The notes under the pieces: model-generated
What the model saw: only the letters and a program-made list of their open reading frames with translations
Databases searched by the model: none
Told to the model about the DNA's origin: nothing
Part shown: positions 11,601 through 23,021 of the stretch, piece after piece
How the letters are laid out: the number at the start of each line of letters is the position of its first letter
How positions within the stretch are numbered: position 1 is the first letter of the stretch
DNA from: Heterohyrax brucei
Lineage: Eukaryota > Chordata > Mammalia > Hyracoidea > Procaviidae
DNA: 64,000 nt
Assembly (NCBI GenBank): GCA_028571685.1
Contig: CM053166.1
Location: 61,032,111 to 61,096,110 of the forward strand
Reading direction: 5' to 3'
Position numbers and translations under genes: made by a program

Positions 11601-12356
11601 ACCTACCATAAGGACTTAATAGACACGTACAGAAGAAAAGACTCTTTGGTGGTTGCAAGGGTGGTGAGGGAGAGAGAGGGTTGGTCATGGATTAGACAGT
11701 TGTTAGAAATTTGGTGGAGTGAAAAGTAGTAACAGCACACAGTACAAAGAAGATTAACTTAACTGGACTTCAACATAAACTGAAAACTTTTCTGACCTTA
11801 ACTGGATATTGCAGAGAGAGTAGCAGGGGCAGGGGTCTTGGAACCGTGTTCCCAGGGGACACTAAAGCCAACTGGCATAACTAGCCCATTGCTAAGAGGG
11901 TCTTCTGCATCCACCCCGTATTGGTGAGTATCATCTCAGATCTTAAAAGTTAGCAAGCTGCCATCTAAGGTACACCAAATACTCCCAACTGTTCTGGAAC
12001 AGACGATCACCAAGAACAATAGACATGTGGAAAAAAAGAACCCAGGAGACAAAAGGATCCATGTGAATGGGTGACTATCAACACGTGACCAGAAGGACCA
12101 GATGGTGCCTGGCCACCACCTAAGACAACCGTGATGGGACACACAATGTTGAGCCTCAGTGACAACACGGCAGAAAGAGGGGTGTACCTCAAGAACTCCA
12201 CTAAAAGACCACAGCTGATGGTCTGGCAGCCTGGGGCTTCCCATGGGAGCGTGTCCTCCAGATCTTCTGCTGCCCCTGACCAGAAAACATTATTGAGACC
12301 AACTCTTCAGATACAAATCTGCTAGACAAGGGGATACAACATGACCATAAGGTGTG

Positions 12357-12857
12357 TGTTTTAGTCAGCTAGGGCTGCTCTAACAGAAATACCACAGAGT
12401 GGATGGCTTTAACAAAGAAAGATTTATTCTTACACAGTCCGGTACGTTGCAAGTCCATATTCAGGGTGTCCGCTCCAGGGAAAGACTTTCCCCTTGACGG
12501 CTCTGGAGGAAAGTCCGGTATTGCATCAGTCTTTGTCCAGGGAGTGTCCTAACGCAAGAACCTCTGGTCTGAACGACGCGCTCTGCTCCCGGAGCTGCTT
12601 GCTTGATGGTAGCGAGGTTCTCAAATTGTCCTTGGTTCTTTTTCCTTTTATTCCTTTCAAGCTACAAGCATTAAGGGTGGGGCAAGCCATACTCCAGGGA
12701 AACTTCCCCCACAGCAGGAATTTACAGCCCCACCCTAATCCTTTAACATACAGGTTAGCAAAACCACACAATGGAGGACAGTCCCAAGATACTGGGAACC
12801 ATATCCCAGCCACGTGGCTGCACACATTTTTGGGGGAACACAATTCAAACCATGACA
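12357..12857 (-). repeat. 3' LTR of the MaLR-type element
   Basis: Same length and boundaries as the partner LTR. The 168- and 119-codon frames on the two strands here both run through LTR sequence and are not genes. Confidence 0.8.
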
Positions 12858-13810
12858 TCCCACCCTTTGACAGCCCAAAAATCACATCACAAAAACATTT
12901 AACACATTCATCTCACCATAGCAAAATTATGTCCATCCATATAACAGAAGTCTTAAATCAGCTCCAAGTCCAAAATACAAAAACTCTTCTACATCTGTGA
13001 AACTTAGAAGGCATTAATAGGCAACAGGCAAGTCAACAGAACACATTACATTAGCCCTCAAAGCTTTGGAAATACTCTTACATTTTCTGAGACATTCTAC
13101 ACAACAGCAATGCTCTCCAGACTCTAGGTATGGGCCACACTCTCAGGTTTCTGAGTGGAGACCTCCAGCCCCGTGCTACAACTTTGCCTTCAAGGCCCAC
13201 TTGGACAGAAACTCTGTCCCATCGGCTTTAGGAGCACCCAAGCCCAACTGAGTGGCAATTCCACCCTTACAAACACAGCACGCCATGGTTCCACCCTTTC
13301 AAACCCCTGAGGTCATGGCCATACCTCTTGAGACTGAGGCAACTCAGCTTCTCACGCTATCTGCCTCTTCAGCTTCAGCTTCCTATGGCCACATGGCCCA
13401 GGCCTCAGGCCCACATCTGCCCTGCCGGGCAAGTGTTCCAAAGCTCTGTAGCTCCACTGGTTTAAGTGCCCGGAGGCACCCCACTCTTGCTGGAAAGCGT
13501 CCTGCCCAAAGGCACTCAACTCTCTCACTCCGTGGGTCAGCAAGTCCAGCTCCACCGATTCAAGTGCCCAGAGGCACCCCGTTCCGCGAGAAAAACTCTG
13601 CGCAGGCACTGACCTCTCTCGCTCCACGGGTCGGCTCCAGTGCTGCCTCTGGTTCTGCTGTTGCCGCTGCCGCTGCTGCCGGTCCTCTGTTGTTTCTCAC
13701 CATCTGTGCCTTCTTCGTTCCTTCTGAATCTTCTATCCATTCGCAGTTTCAAAGTGGCTTCCACATTTTAGGTATTTGCTAGAGCAGCACCCCACTCCTG
13801 GTACCAATTC
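12858..13810 (-). other. MaLR interior, apparently non-coding
   Basis: The polypurine tract lies at 12858-12870 (minus strand AAAGGGTGGGA). At 13250-13780 both strands stay open for 176 (+), 91 (-) and 75 (-) codons in a GC-rich region with alanine/serine runs. Simultaneous openness on both strands and no domain argue for composition rather than coding. Confidence 0.6.
13790..13806 (-). promoter_or_regulatory. primer-binding site, tRNA-Leu type
   Basis: The minus strand reads TGGTACCAGGAGTGGGG, four bases inside the 5' LTR. This is complementary to the 3' end of a leucine tRNA ending CCCACTCCTGGTACCA. Leucine primers are what the ERVL group is named for. Confidence 0.75.
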
Positions 13811-14311
13811 TGTTTTAGTCAGCTAGACCTGCTCTAACAGAAATACCACAGATTGGATGGCTTTAACAAAGAAAGATTTATTCTTACACAGTCCAGTAGG
13901 TTGCAAGTCCATATTCAGGGTGTCCGCTCCAGGGAAAGACTTTCCCCTTGTCGGCTCTGGAGGAAAGTCCGGTATTGCATCAGTCTTTGTCCAGGGAGTG
14001 TCCTAACGCAAGAACCTCTGGTCTGAACGACACGCTCTGCTCCCGGTGCTGCTTGCTTGATGGTAGCGAGGTTCTCAAATTCTCCTTGGTTCTTTTTCCT
14101 TTTATTCCTTGCAAGCTAAAAGCATTAAGGGTGGGGCAAGCCATACTCCAGGGAAACTTCCCCCATAGCAGGAATTCACAGCCCCACCCTAATCCTTTAA
14201 CATACAGGTTAGCAAAACCACACAATGGAGGACATTTCCAAGATACTGGGAACCATATCCCAGCCACCTGGCTGCACAGATTTTTGGGGGGACACAATTC
14301 AAACCATGACA
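13811..14311 (-). repeat. 5' LTR of the MaLR-type element
   Basis: The left base of the plus-strand text is the LTR 3' end (tgttttagtcagctagac), and the right end 'aaaccatgaca' is the LTR start. The 131-codon open frame on the plus strand is a by-product. Near-identity to the partner at 12357-12857 implies a recent insertion. Confidence 0.8.
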
Positions 14312-14818
14312 TCGTGTGTACCTACGGTTCCATGAATCTATAGAAGGCTGTGCTACTGGACTCTTACTAGAAGGGAGAGGAAAGAGAGGAGAGGAGGGGA
14401 CAGGACATTGTTAAGAGGATATGACATATATAGAACAAAAAGGAGGAGTGTGCTGCCACCAGCTAAGGAGAACAGAAGGAGCTGCAGATAGGTGGGCATG
14501 CAAATTTAATTTGAATCATATACTTTCACTCAATCACAATAAAATATTTTAAAAAATAGTATTTGTTGTTGATTACTACTGTTTTTGCTTTCCTTCATTG
14601 TCTTTGTTTTGAATTCATGGTAATTCTGGGATCATAGAACGAGTTGGGATATGTGCCCTCTTATTAAATATTCTGAAGGATTTGTTTTATTTCTTCATTA
14701 AACACTCCACAGAGTCCATCAGTGAAGACATCTGGTCCTTAAGTTTTCTTTGTGGTAATATTTGGGCAACAAATACAATTTATTTATTACATATAGGTTT
14801 ATTCAGGGTGTGTATGTG

Positions 14819-14852
14819 TATTAGATAGACAGATAGATAGAAGATAGATTCT
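14819..14852. repeat. (AGAT)n simple repeat
   Basis: Imperfect agat/agac tetranucleotides immediately left of the LTR insertion. Confidence 0.85.
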
Positions 14853-14860
14853 CAAATGAT

Positions 14861-15366
14861 TGTCCTAGTCATCTAGTGCAGCTGTAACAGAAATACCACA
14901 AGTAGATGGCTTTAAAAAAAGAAATTGTCATAATGTCACAGTCCAGTAGGCTACAATCCAAATTCAAGGCATCATTTCCAGGGGAAGGATTTCTTTGTTA
15001 GTTCTGGATGAAGGTCCTTGTCATCCGTGTTCTTCTGGACCAGGAGCTTCTGAGGTGCAGGGACCCCTAGTCCAAAAGATGTGTTCTGTTTCCAGTGCTG
15101 CTTCTTTCGTGATGGAATGAGGTCTCAAACTCCCTGCTTGCTTTCCTCTCCTTTTTTTATTCTAAGAGATTGCCTCAAGGTACAATATAATCTTACAAAT
15201 TGATTTCTGCCTCACTAGCACAACTATTGCCCATCTTTTCTCATTAACATCATAGAGGCAGTATTTACAACATATAGGAACATCACACAATACCAGAAAT
15301 CACATCTAGCCAAATTGCAACACACATTTTGGTGGGCAGGGGGGCGACACAATTCAATCCATGACA
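14861..15366 (-). mobile_element. MaLR-type solo LTR
   Basis: Plus-strand text runs from 'tgtcctagtcatctagtgca' to 'ttcaatccatgaca'. This is the reverse of an LTR with TG...CA ends and the same blocks as 13811-14311. The 5-bp flanks atgat (14856-14860) and ataat (15367-15371) differ at one base and fit a class III duplication. Confidence 0.8.
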
Positions 15367-16100
15367 ATAATCTTCTATAGTTTATCTCTTTCAAGGAATT
15401 TGTCCATTTTATCTAAATTGTCAAAATTATGGACATATAGTTGTTCACAATTTCTTTTATCATTCTTTTAGTATATATAGTTTTCATAGTGATGCAACCT
15501 CTCTCATATCTTATATAAATCGTGTGTCTTCAGTCTTATATTCCTGACTCGTGGTTTGCCAGTTTTACCGACCTTTAAAAAAAAACAAAACTTTTGATTT
15601 CATTCATGTTTCTCTGTTGTTCCTCAGCTCACTATTTCACTGACTTCTGTTCCAATTTATTTATTTATTTTTTTCTATTCACTTTGAGTATTTTCTTTTT
15701 TCCTACTATTTTAAGATGGGAGCTGAAATTATTGATTGAAAAAAATCTAGCTTTTCTCCTGTAAGGATTTAATACTGTAAATTTACCCCTCATTACTTTG
15801 GTGATGTACAACAATTTGTGTATGCTTTGTTTTTATTTCTTCAATTACATATACTTTTTATCTTTTGATGTGTTCTTTGAATAATAGATTGTTTAGAAGT
15901 GTGCTATTTTGTTTTGAAATAGTTGGGTTATTTTTGAGATGTTTCTGATATTTATTTCCAATGTAATTTACTTGTGGTTAGAGAATATACTTTAAATGAC
16001 TTGAAACTTTCTAAATATATTGAAGCTTGTTTTATTTGACTCAGAATGTGGTTTATCATTGTGAATGTTTTGTGAATACGTGAAAATATTACTTAAAAAC

Positions 16101-16750
16101 AGTTGGATTTGGAGGAGGTCTTGTTTTCACGATTTATAAGACAGCTTCAGAACAGTGATCAATATAAGGTTAATAATTCTCCATTTCTGAATCAAAAGCT
16201 TCCTGAGTATTCTACCTAATGCCTCATTAATGATAAGTTTTCTAATCCAGCTGATAGTAACAAGTACTGTTCTTGGCCCTGTGTGAACCAAGCTGTGTTA
16301 CCTCTAATTCTCTTGCAGATACCTTTTGCCAGCCTTGGATAGTTTCCTAACATGTGTTTATTAGCATTCTGCTAAATAATAAAGATTGTTCTCTGCAGGT
16401 CTTTTGAATTCTTTCTACCCATTTATCTCTTTTATGATATTTTGCCTAGCAAGCTATGTTGACTTCCATGACCCTAGACACTCAGATTCATCTCTGAAAA
16501 TCATTCTGCAGATGGTACCTCAGTTAATCCTCTCTTCACTGCATCCTGGAAGCTCTCCCAGGCAGTAAACTGGGGGAAACTTAGGACTCATCTCATTTAT
16601 TTCCATTTCTCACTGTTCTTCCTTACCTGTTGCCCAGTGTCTTGAAAAGCATTGTTTAATAGATTTTTTATTGTTTCAAATGAGAATAAATATAGTACTT
16701 GTAACTCAATCTTCACTACAGTCAGAAGTTCTCCTTCTTAAGTACAAGAG
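16101..16750. other. unassigned interval
   Basis: 16500-16620 ('ctggaagctctcccaggcag', 'aaactgggggaaacttagga') looks like an old interspersed repeat, but I cannot name it. The 60-codon frame at 16386 shows no recognisable product. Confidence 0.35.
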
Positions 16751-16751
16751 A

Positions 16752-17110
16752 TATGACAATAAAGTCCGTGAACCTAATTGCTCTAAGTGCTACATACCTC
16801 ATTGATGAACATCACTATGGTTACCTTCAAAGTACTCCCTTTTGGAAGCAATGCACTGAAACCAGAGCCTAGTCCACACTTGCAAGCAATTTTGGAACTC
16901 TTTCTGGAATAGCACAGTGGAATGGTGGCAAGATCATGAACTTAGCAGTATAATTGTTTGTGATGGAGAATTTAGCCAGTAAACAGATGACTGTATTGGA
17001 ACATGCTCCCTACTCACCTAATGTGGCCCCCAATGACTTTTTTTTGTTACCTGAAGATTGGCTAAGGAAATATTGAAAGGAAGCTTTTTTTTATTGTGAG
17101 AATTCTAATT
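16752..17110 (+). mobile_element. palindromic mariner derivative, copy 1 (partial)
   Basis: It starts with a degraded terminal repeat ('tatgacaataaagtccgtga'), followed by the transposase 3' end in reverse ('tacatacctcattgatgaac' ... 'ggaactctttctggaatagc'). It then continues with a forward transposase segment that reads 'EHAPYSPNVAPNDFFLLPED' at about 16995-17060. That motif contains the third catalytic Asp of the mariner DD(34)D group. The second arm is lost or decayed after about 17110. Block order matches the copy at 51278. Confidence 0.65.
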
Positions 17111-18269
17111 GCAGATATGCTCAGAATTCTGATGCGCTAATTACATATTCATTCTGTAACTCAGTATTTTGTCAGCAGTATTGGATTGAACAGCCATAAC
17201 GTTGTATAATCTATGAAATGCTTGCATAAAACAAGTATTAGCAAGAGTGCTTTAAAATTGGGTTACTGATACTTTCAAAAAGGTTTTAAATAAATGCTTA
17301 CAACAAATATTTACAAAGTTATTGGTGTAGAGCTGACCAAAATGTTTTGTTTATAGATAGGACCCTGTTAGCAAGTTGTCTAAGAACCAGGTAATATATT
17401 AGATTCACTTCAGTGTCCAAGTTGAATAAGAATAACATATTCTTCACCTTTCAACATTAATAATTTGGGCCAGATGTTTTACGTGTAAGATATTCATCAG
17501 AATCAAAACTACTCTGGTCTTAACCTGACAAAATGAGACAAAGAATATCTAGAAGGCAATTATTCACCTGGAGGGTTATGATGGAATTCAGAGACCTATA
17601 ACTGAAAATAATAGATTCTGGGTTTTGAAATATTTGCCTCTTTCACAGTCTTTTAAATTTCCCATCTGAGGTTTGATATGTCTGCTAGTAATGCCAAGTA
17701 GAAATTTGAGGGAATTGTCAGAATGATTCCTGGGGAAAATGCATGAAGCCAAAACACATCACATGAAAGGCAAATGCAGCCAAGCATCTCAAGGGAAAAG
17801 AGTGAAATATGGATTTGCTTTGACCTGAATTAGTTAGAAATTTCCTTCATTTTTTTCTTTTATTTACCAGTAAAGACTCGCAAAAGAATATTTAACAATG
17901 ACTCCTGCATCAAATAGGAATATAACTAGTGTGAAATCAATCATTTATAACAAGAAAATATAATAATTTGAGAAGTATTTTTAAAGAGCATCGGTCAAGT
18001 ATGTTTTAAGTTGCCTTGAAATAACATTACTGATTAATTCAGAATTTTAATTATAAAATTAAAAGTAACTCAGCTTTACCTATTTTCATGCCAACATTTC
18101 GAGTTTGCTCATCATTATGATTATAAATGTTTGCCAGTAATAATAATCAAGACATCTGTATTAGCTATGTCCAAATGTGTGTAATAACTGGTGGTTGACA
18201 GAGGTGGAAATTGATGATAGGTAATGTTAAAATAACTAGTTAGATAACTCTAAGGTTTATAAATGAATT
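17111..18269. other. unassigned AT-rich interval
   Basis: No frame longer than about 60 codons and no repeat I can name. Composition is uniformly AT-rich. Confidence 0.4.
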
Positions 18270-18879
18270 AGTTTTGTTCCACTCATGAAAATGGAAATAG
18301 AATAAAGGAAGAAATGAAATAGTAGACGAGCTAGCAGGAATTGATGAAATGAAAAAGCGAAATAGTCAAGGCTTAAAGAGACAAAATAAAATGAAAAACC
18401 CTGCTTTTGGAAAAGATTAACAGGATAGACATACTTCTGGCAAGACTGATCAGGGAAATACAGGGAAAAACAAAATAAATAGTGTTTATTATAAAATAGA
18501 GTCACTGCGAAAAACATAAATACAAATGTGGATACTAAAAGTACAAATTTTCTACATGGCAAAAAGTAACAAAAAGCAGAAGAGAACAACCAAAAAAATT
18601 ATAAACAAAGGAAATACAGCATAATGAAAACAAATTTTAACACAGATCAATATGGCAGAGTTGAAACATATCAGTCATATTAATAAATGTGAATGAGCTA
18701 AATTTATCTGTTAGAGGAAAAAAGATTTTCAAATTGGCACGCAAACCTAACTCTATTTTCTTTTTTTATCTTTATATGTTTTATTCATTATTATTTACCA
18801 AATAAAAACACATATGTAAAGTTTAAAATCATCTTCTTGAGTTTAACATATGAAATGTCTAAATCTCATTTCTTTTTTT

Positions 18880-18962
18880 GTTTTTTACTTGTATTTGTTT
18901 ATTATGACTGAGTGAAAATGTACATTCCCATGTAATTTATATGGGAATGTACATTTTAACTT
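18880..18962. repeat. L1 3' tail folded back on itself
   Basis: 18895-18931 is the reverse complement of the young L1 terminus (compare 'gggaatgtacattttcactc' near 61916). 18941-18957 repeats 17 bases of it in the opposite direction. The two arms, 18915-18931 and 18941-18957, are perfectly complementary with a 9-base loop. Confidence 0.75.
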
Positions 18963-19091
18963 TATTTTCTATATGGAGAAATATCTAAAATACCAGGATC
19001 CTAAAGGTTTACAAGTAAAAAGGCTAAAAAGAAACTTCAAATGGAAACAATAAATTGGAGAGTTGTATTGCTGTGGTAAGAATTCAGATCT

Positions 19092-19633
19092 TGTCATGGA
19101 TTGAATTGTGTCCTGTGTAAATATGTGTATTAATCTGGCTGGGCCATGATTCCAGTATTGTATGATTGCCTTCGAGTTTGTGATTTTCTAATGCTGTGAA
19201 TTGTAATCACTGGTTAATACACTGGATTATGTTAGAGATGATTTGGGTAGAAGTGTAACTCCTTTCCTAAAGTCACCTCCCTGGTACAGTGTAAAGGGAG
19301 TTTCCCTGGAATGTGGCTTGCACCACCTTTTATCCTACAAAAAGATGAAACGGATGCAAGAAGAGAGTGGGGGAACTTATGCCATCAAGAAAGTAGCACC
19401 AGGGCAGAACGCATCCTTCAGACCTGAGATTACTGTACCAAGATGTTCTCAGACCAAAGTAAGACTAATGCAACACAAGGACCTTCCTCTAGAACCCGTA
19501 GAGAGAGGGCATTCCCCAGAGTCAGCACCCTATGTTCAGACTTCTAGCCTACTGGACTGTGTATGAATGATTTTCTTGTTAAAGCCATCCACTCATGGTA
19601 TTTTTGTTAGAGCAGTACCAGATGGCTAAAACA
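19092..19633 (+). mobile_element. MaLR-type solo LTR
   Basis: The LTR runs from 'tgtcatggattgaattgtgt' to 'cagatggctaaaaca'. Five-base flanks gatct (19087-19091) and gacct (19634-19638) differ once. The 107-codon frame at 19243-19566 lies entirely inside the LTR and matches LTR sequence at 46640-47000, so it is not a gene. Confidence 0.8.
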
Positions 19634-20024
19634 GACCTCAGACCAATAAATGAAAGATTTTATGATCCTAAAAGCCAAAATTCAAATAGAAATTACAGCA
19701 GTTGTGAACAGCTATGTACCAAATAATATAGCTGCCATCCATATAAAGCAGAAAGTATAGAAAGTGCAAGGAGCAATAGCACAAATAATAGGAAACTTGA
19801 ACACATCACTCTTAGTACACGGAAAAGTGGACCAAAACCAAACAAACACACAAAAGATTTAAACAACAAAAGTAGTGAGGTGTATTAAACAGTATGCACC
19901 AATAACAGAAAATGTAATTTTTTCTCAAGCATATATGGAGCATTCTCAAGAACCAAAAATATATCAGGGCACCCTCCACAGGTCATTTTGTTTCATGAAG
20001 TAGAAACACTACAAATAGTACTTT

Positions 20025-20222
20025 GTTGTGTACTCTCAAGCTGATTTGCACTCGCAGTGACCCTATGGGGCAAAGTACAACTGCACCATAGAGTTTCCTG
20101 GCTGTAAACTCTATGAGAGCATATCACCAGGTCTTTTCCTCCCACAGACTGAGTGGTGAGTTTGAATCTACAACTTTTCAGTTAGCAGCAAAGGGTTCAA
20201 CCATTGTGCCACCAGAGTTCTT
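20025..20222 (-). mobile_element. AfroSINE
   Basis: A clear minus-strand copy inside the old L1: reversed tail 'gatttgcactcgcagtgacc', 'ctgcaccatagagtttcctg', and reversed head 'accattgtgccaccagagtt'. Confidence 0.85.
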
Positions 20223-21591
20223 TAAACAGCACTGTGTAATCACAATGCAATAAAACTAGAAACTGAAACACAAATCACAGAAAACACACAGCAAAGCAGA
20301 AACACCTTCTCACCTGGAAATTTAAAAGCCTTTGACTAAACAGAACTTAGTCAGGTGTAAACACAAAATAATTACAGAATTTCTGGAGGGAAAATTGTGA
20401 TGAAAGCAATACACATCAGAATTTATGGGGTATGCTAGAAACAGAGAAAAATTTATAGAACTGAACACTTACATCAATAAAAATAGAAGAACGGATTAAA
20501 TTTTCTACTCAGGTAAGAAGAATAAACCAAAAGAAAGCTAAGAAGAAACTATTATAGATTAAATTTGAAGTCATTGAGATAGGGAACAAGAAAACTGTAG
20601 GTCAAATTAGTAAATCAAAATTCTGTACACTTGAAAAATGCCAAAAATTAGACAAATGATCAACAAATTTATTTTTTTTTAAAGGTGGGAAAGCATACAA
20701 AATAAAAAATGACAAAGGGGAAGCGACTGTAGAGAAAAAAGAACATTTAAGAATCTAGACACACCTTGGCACATAAATTATAAAATCTAGAATAAATGAA
20801 TAGTATCTTAAGAAAGTATAGTTTACAGAAATTAGCTCCACTATGAACAGGAAGTTTACAAAGAAGTATCAACTTATAAAAGCACCAAGCACAGATGATT
20901 TCACGAAACAATTTTACTAAACAATAAGAGAATATATAATCCTACTGAGATATTCATTTAAAATGAATGAAAATTTCCAAATTATTCTTATGAAGCAAAT
21001 ATAATATTGGTCTCATAAAAAGTTATTGGACCAATATCACTTATAAATGTTGATGCAAAAATTCTAAATAAAATATTAGCAGAGTCCAATGCTACCCCAT
21101 ATTAAAAAAACACCATAGCCAGGTGGGCTTTATACTAGGAATGAAAAGAAGCTTCCACGTTAGGTAATCTATTGTATGATCCTCTGTACTAAGCAAACAA
21201 ACAAACATGATTTTATCTCCACAGATGTTGAAGAAGCCTTTGACAAAATTCAATACAACCCTTAGGTTGGCAAAATTTTTACATATGAACTGTAGAAGAA
21301 CATGTAGAGAAAAGGATAATTCTCAATGTGTTATTTGCTGTTTTGGAAAAGAAAAAGTATGTTGTAAAATTAAAATTTTGTCCACTTAACAATTTAGTAA
21401 TCGCATTTGCAGTTCTGTAGTCAAGCAAATGTCATTAATGTGCTTAAGTAGATAAGAATATCAGTTAAAGCGTTGTTTGATTTAGCAGAAAATTGGAAAT
21501 CATATCAGTGTTCACTATTAAGGGGGTGAGTAAATAAAATGATACATTTGTATAAGAGAAAACTATTCAGCTTAAAATAAATGAGTTACCT

Positions 21592-21716
21592 ATCTATTCA
21601 TCTGACGTCTATCTACCTACCTACTTAGCTACCTACCCACCCACCCATCCATCCACCCATCCATCCACCCACCCATCCACCCATCAATCCATCCATCCAT
21701 CTATCCATAGTGCAAT
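21592..21716. repeat. (CCAT)n/(CTAC)n simple repeat
   Basis: Imperfect tetranucleotides (ctac, ccac, ccat) over ~120 bp. The 72-codon minus-strand frame here encodes a glycine/tryptophan/methionine repeat and is an artefact. Confidence 0.9.
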
Positions 21717-22714
21717 GGGTTTCCTTTTTCGTGGTCTTTCTGGCCTTGGTTTTTACTTCTCCCAACACGACTGATTGGGCTACATTGGTCAGTTTGTGAT
21801 TTGCAGAAGCCACCTCTAGAAGATTTGTCAGTTTACTATCCATCTTTACTCAGATTGTCTGCAGAGAACTCACCCATTATTACTTTAACCTGTGTTCCCT
21901 AAAGAGGTCCCATCCAGTCTGATCTTTACCAGGATTGGCTGGAGGGAGGTGGGAACTTCCTGATAAAACCCTATGACACGGAGATTCAGACGGGGCTTTC
22001 TAACTGGTGAAGGCCAAGAGGAGTGTAAGCCATTTGGTCATGTGGCCCTACACTGAAAACTTCCTAAAGCACTGAATGAATTGGCAGCAAGTACAGCAGT
22101 CTAGGAGCAGCCATGAGAGTGGCAGGAATAGTGTGACTAGAAGGTGGCCATAGTGAGCAGAAGAGGCCCACAGAGCTGACAACAGTGGTGGTCAGAGTTA
22201 GCCCATGGAGCAGAGCTGGGCACCTATGAGCAGGAGGTCACTAATGAAGCAGAGGCTTGGGTGTACACTGTACAGGGCTTGCCTTTAAAACAGTTTTGCC
22301 TCAAGAGCTGTTATAATGCTGGCCAAACTCTAGCACTGGTCCAGGGTTGATTCAAAGTTGCTGGTTGAGAGCTGGACCAGCAAGCCCAGTGACAGACCCA
22401 GACAGGAAAAGCTGCAGAAGCAGAAAGAGAGAACAAAAACAGCCAAGCCACACTTAATCTGACCTGATGATACAGCATCGAAAAAAGAAAGAGACACATG
22501 TTGACACCTGGCCCGTGGCATGCTTGTACACAGAATGGAGATGGGTAATTTGGGAAGAGTAAATTGGTCCCCTTTTAGACATAAATAGGTTCCTCTCCTG
22601 TGATGCCTATTGGGGTACTTTAAGAGTAGGGGAGGCAGTTTATCTCAAATATGTTATTGTTGTTTACTGTTTACATTCTATAAATAGTAACAATGGCTTT
22701 AATTGCCAGCACTG
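21717..22714. other. unassigned interval
   Basis: GC content is closer to 50% and the stretch 21890-22560 ('cagtctgatctttaccagga' ... 'gatacagcatcg') looks like a decayed LTR or DNA-element body. I cannot assign it and see no exon-like frame. Confidence 0.35.
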
Positions 22715-22795
22715 TACAAATGTTAAAGGGTCACTATGAGTTGGAATTCACTAGATGGCCGTGGGTTCATATTTTGTTTTGTTACAAGTGTTTTG
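22715..22795 (+). mobile_element. AfroSINE 3' fragment
   Basis: Only the tail is recognisable: 'gggtcactatgagttggaat' followed by 'tcactagatggccgtgggtt' and a T-rich end. Confidence 0.6.
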
Positions 22796-23021
22796 TATGT
22801 ACAACTCAATCAGATCAGAGAGCAAAGTCCTCATTCCAGCAGTCTTATTATACACTACTTGTAATTTTGAGGCAACAGTTCACCTTCAAAGCATCTACAT
22901 GTTAAAATGAAACGTTTTAAGAACAAATCTGATAGGAAAAAGTGTGTTACAAGATGATGTATATACCACACTAGACTGTACAAAATAAAAAACATAGAAA
23001 GAGTAATACACATATATATTT

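Larger units (their letters stand above)
12357..14313 (-). mobile_element. complete MaLR-type (ERVL) LTR retrotransposon
   Basis: Two 501-bp LTRs (12357-12857 and 13811-14311) flank a ~950-bp interior. Each LTR reads TGTCATGG...TAAAACA on the minus strand. By eye they differ at about 19 positions, roughly 96% identity. A tRNA-Leu-type primer site adjoins the 5' LTR and a purine tract AAAGGGTGGGA precedes the 3' LTR. The insertion splits the 3'UTR of the surrounding L1. The candidate target repeat is gtgtg (12352-12356 and 14314-14318), which leaves two extra bases 'tc' at the LTR end. The interior has no gag or pol reading, as expected for non-autonomous MaLRs. Confidence 0.8.
7835..14560 (+). 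mobile_element. L1 LINE with rearranged ORF2, interrupted by a MaLR element
   Basis: The L1 begins with 'gggggaaagagtcaagatgg', the same start as the full-length copy at 54584. It runs through the 5'UTR (7835-8895) and ORF1 (8896-about 9730). It then jumps from the ORF1-ORF2 spacer to late ORF2 (9868-10215), jumps back to mid ORF2 (10216-11600), and ends with the 3'UTR and 'caatcacaataaaatatttt'. A diverged target duplication (taaaaaatact at 7821 versus taaaaaatagt at 14550) suggests one insertion. Two overlapping L1s cannot be excluded. Confidence 0.8.
14570..16100 (-). mobile_element. old L1 (ORF2 remnant), split by an LTR
   Basis: The plus strand reads as antisense L1 ORF2, for example 'gtccatcagtgaagacatct' and 'gacatctggtcctta' (antisense of the RT region around the S-P-G-x-D-G motif). 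This is followed further right by A/T-rich antisense ORF2 5' sequence. It is much more diverged than the younger L1s here and has no open frame. A MaLR-type LTR is inserted at 14861. Confidence 0.6.
18270..21540 (+). mobile_element. old L1, ORF2 remnant in several blocks
   Basis: Plus-strand ORF2 pieces are recognisable: 'ttctggcaagactgatcagg' (about 18435), 'ccaatatcacttataaatgt' and 'caggtgggctttatactagg' (about 21030-21140), then 'ISTDVEEAFDKIQYN' (about 21215-21265), the L1 RT motif A region. Block order is disturbed, with pieces from before and after each other. An LTR and an AfroSINE are inserted. No frame survives. The A-rich end near 21540-21590 may be the element terminus. Confidence 0.65.

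Noticed and set aside
11118-11609. 163-codon minus-strand open frame with cysteine-rich text
   Set aside because: It is the exact antisense of L1 ORF2 3' sequence; similar antisense frames recur at 29097, 31376 and 60488.
12494-13000. 168-codon frame that recurs as 131 codons at 13948
   Set aside because: The repetition is because both lie in the two LTRs of one element, not a duplicated gene.
13252-13782. 176-codon plus-strand open frame, alanine/serine-rich
   Set aside because: It lies in the MaLR interior, both strands are open at the same time, and there is no domain; GC-rich composition explains it.
19243-19566. 107-codon plus-strand frame
   Set aside because: It is entirely inside a solo LTR.
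21592-21843. Possible repeat array or glycine-rich protein
   Set aside because: Units are 4 bp with no spacers; it is a plain microsatellite, and the protein reading is an artefact.
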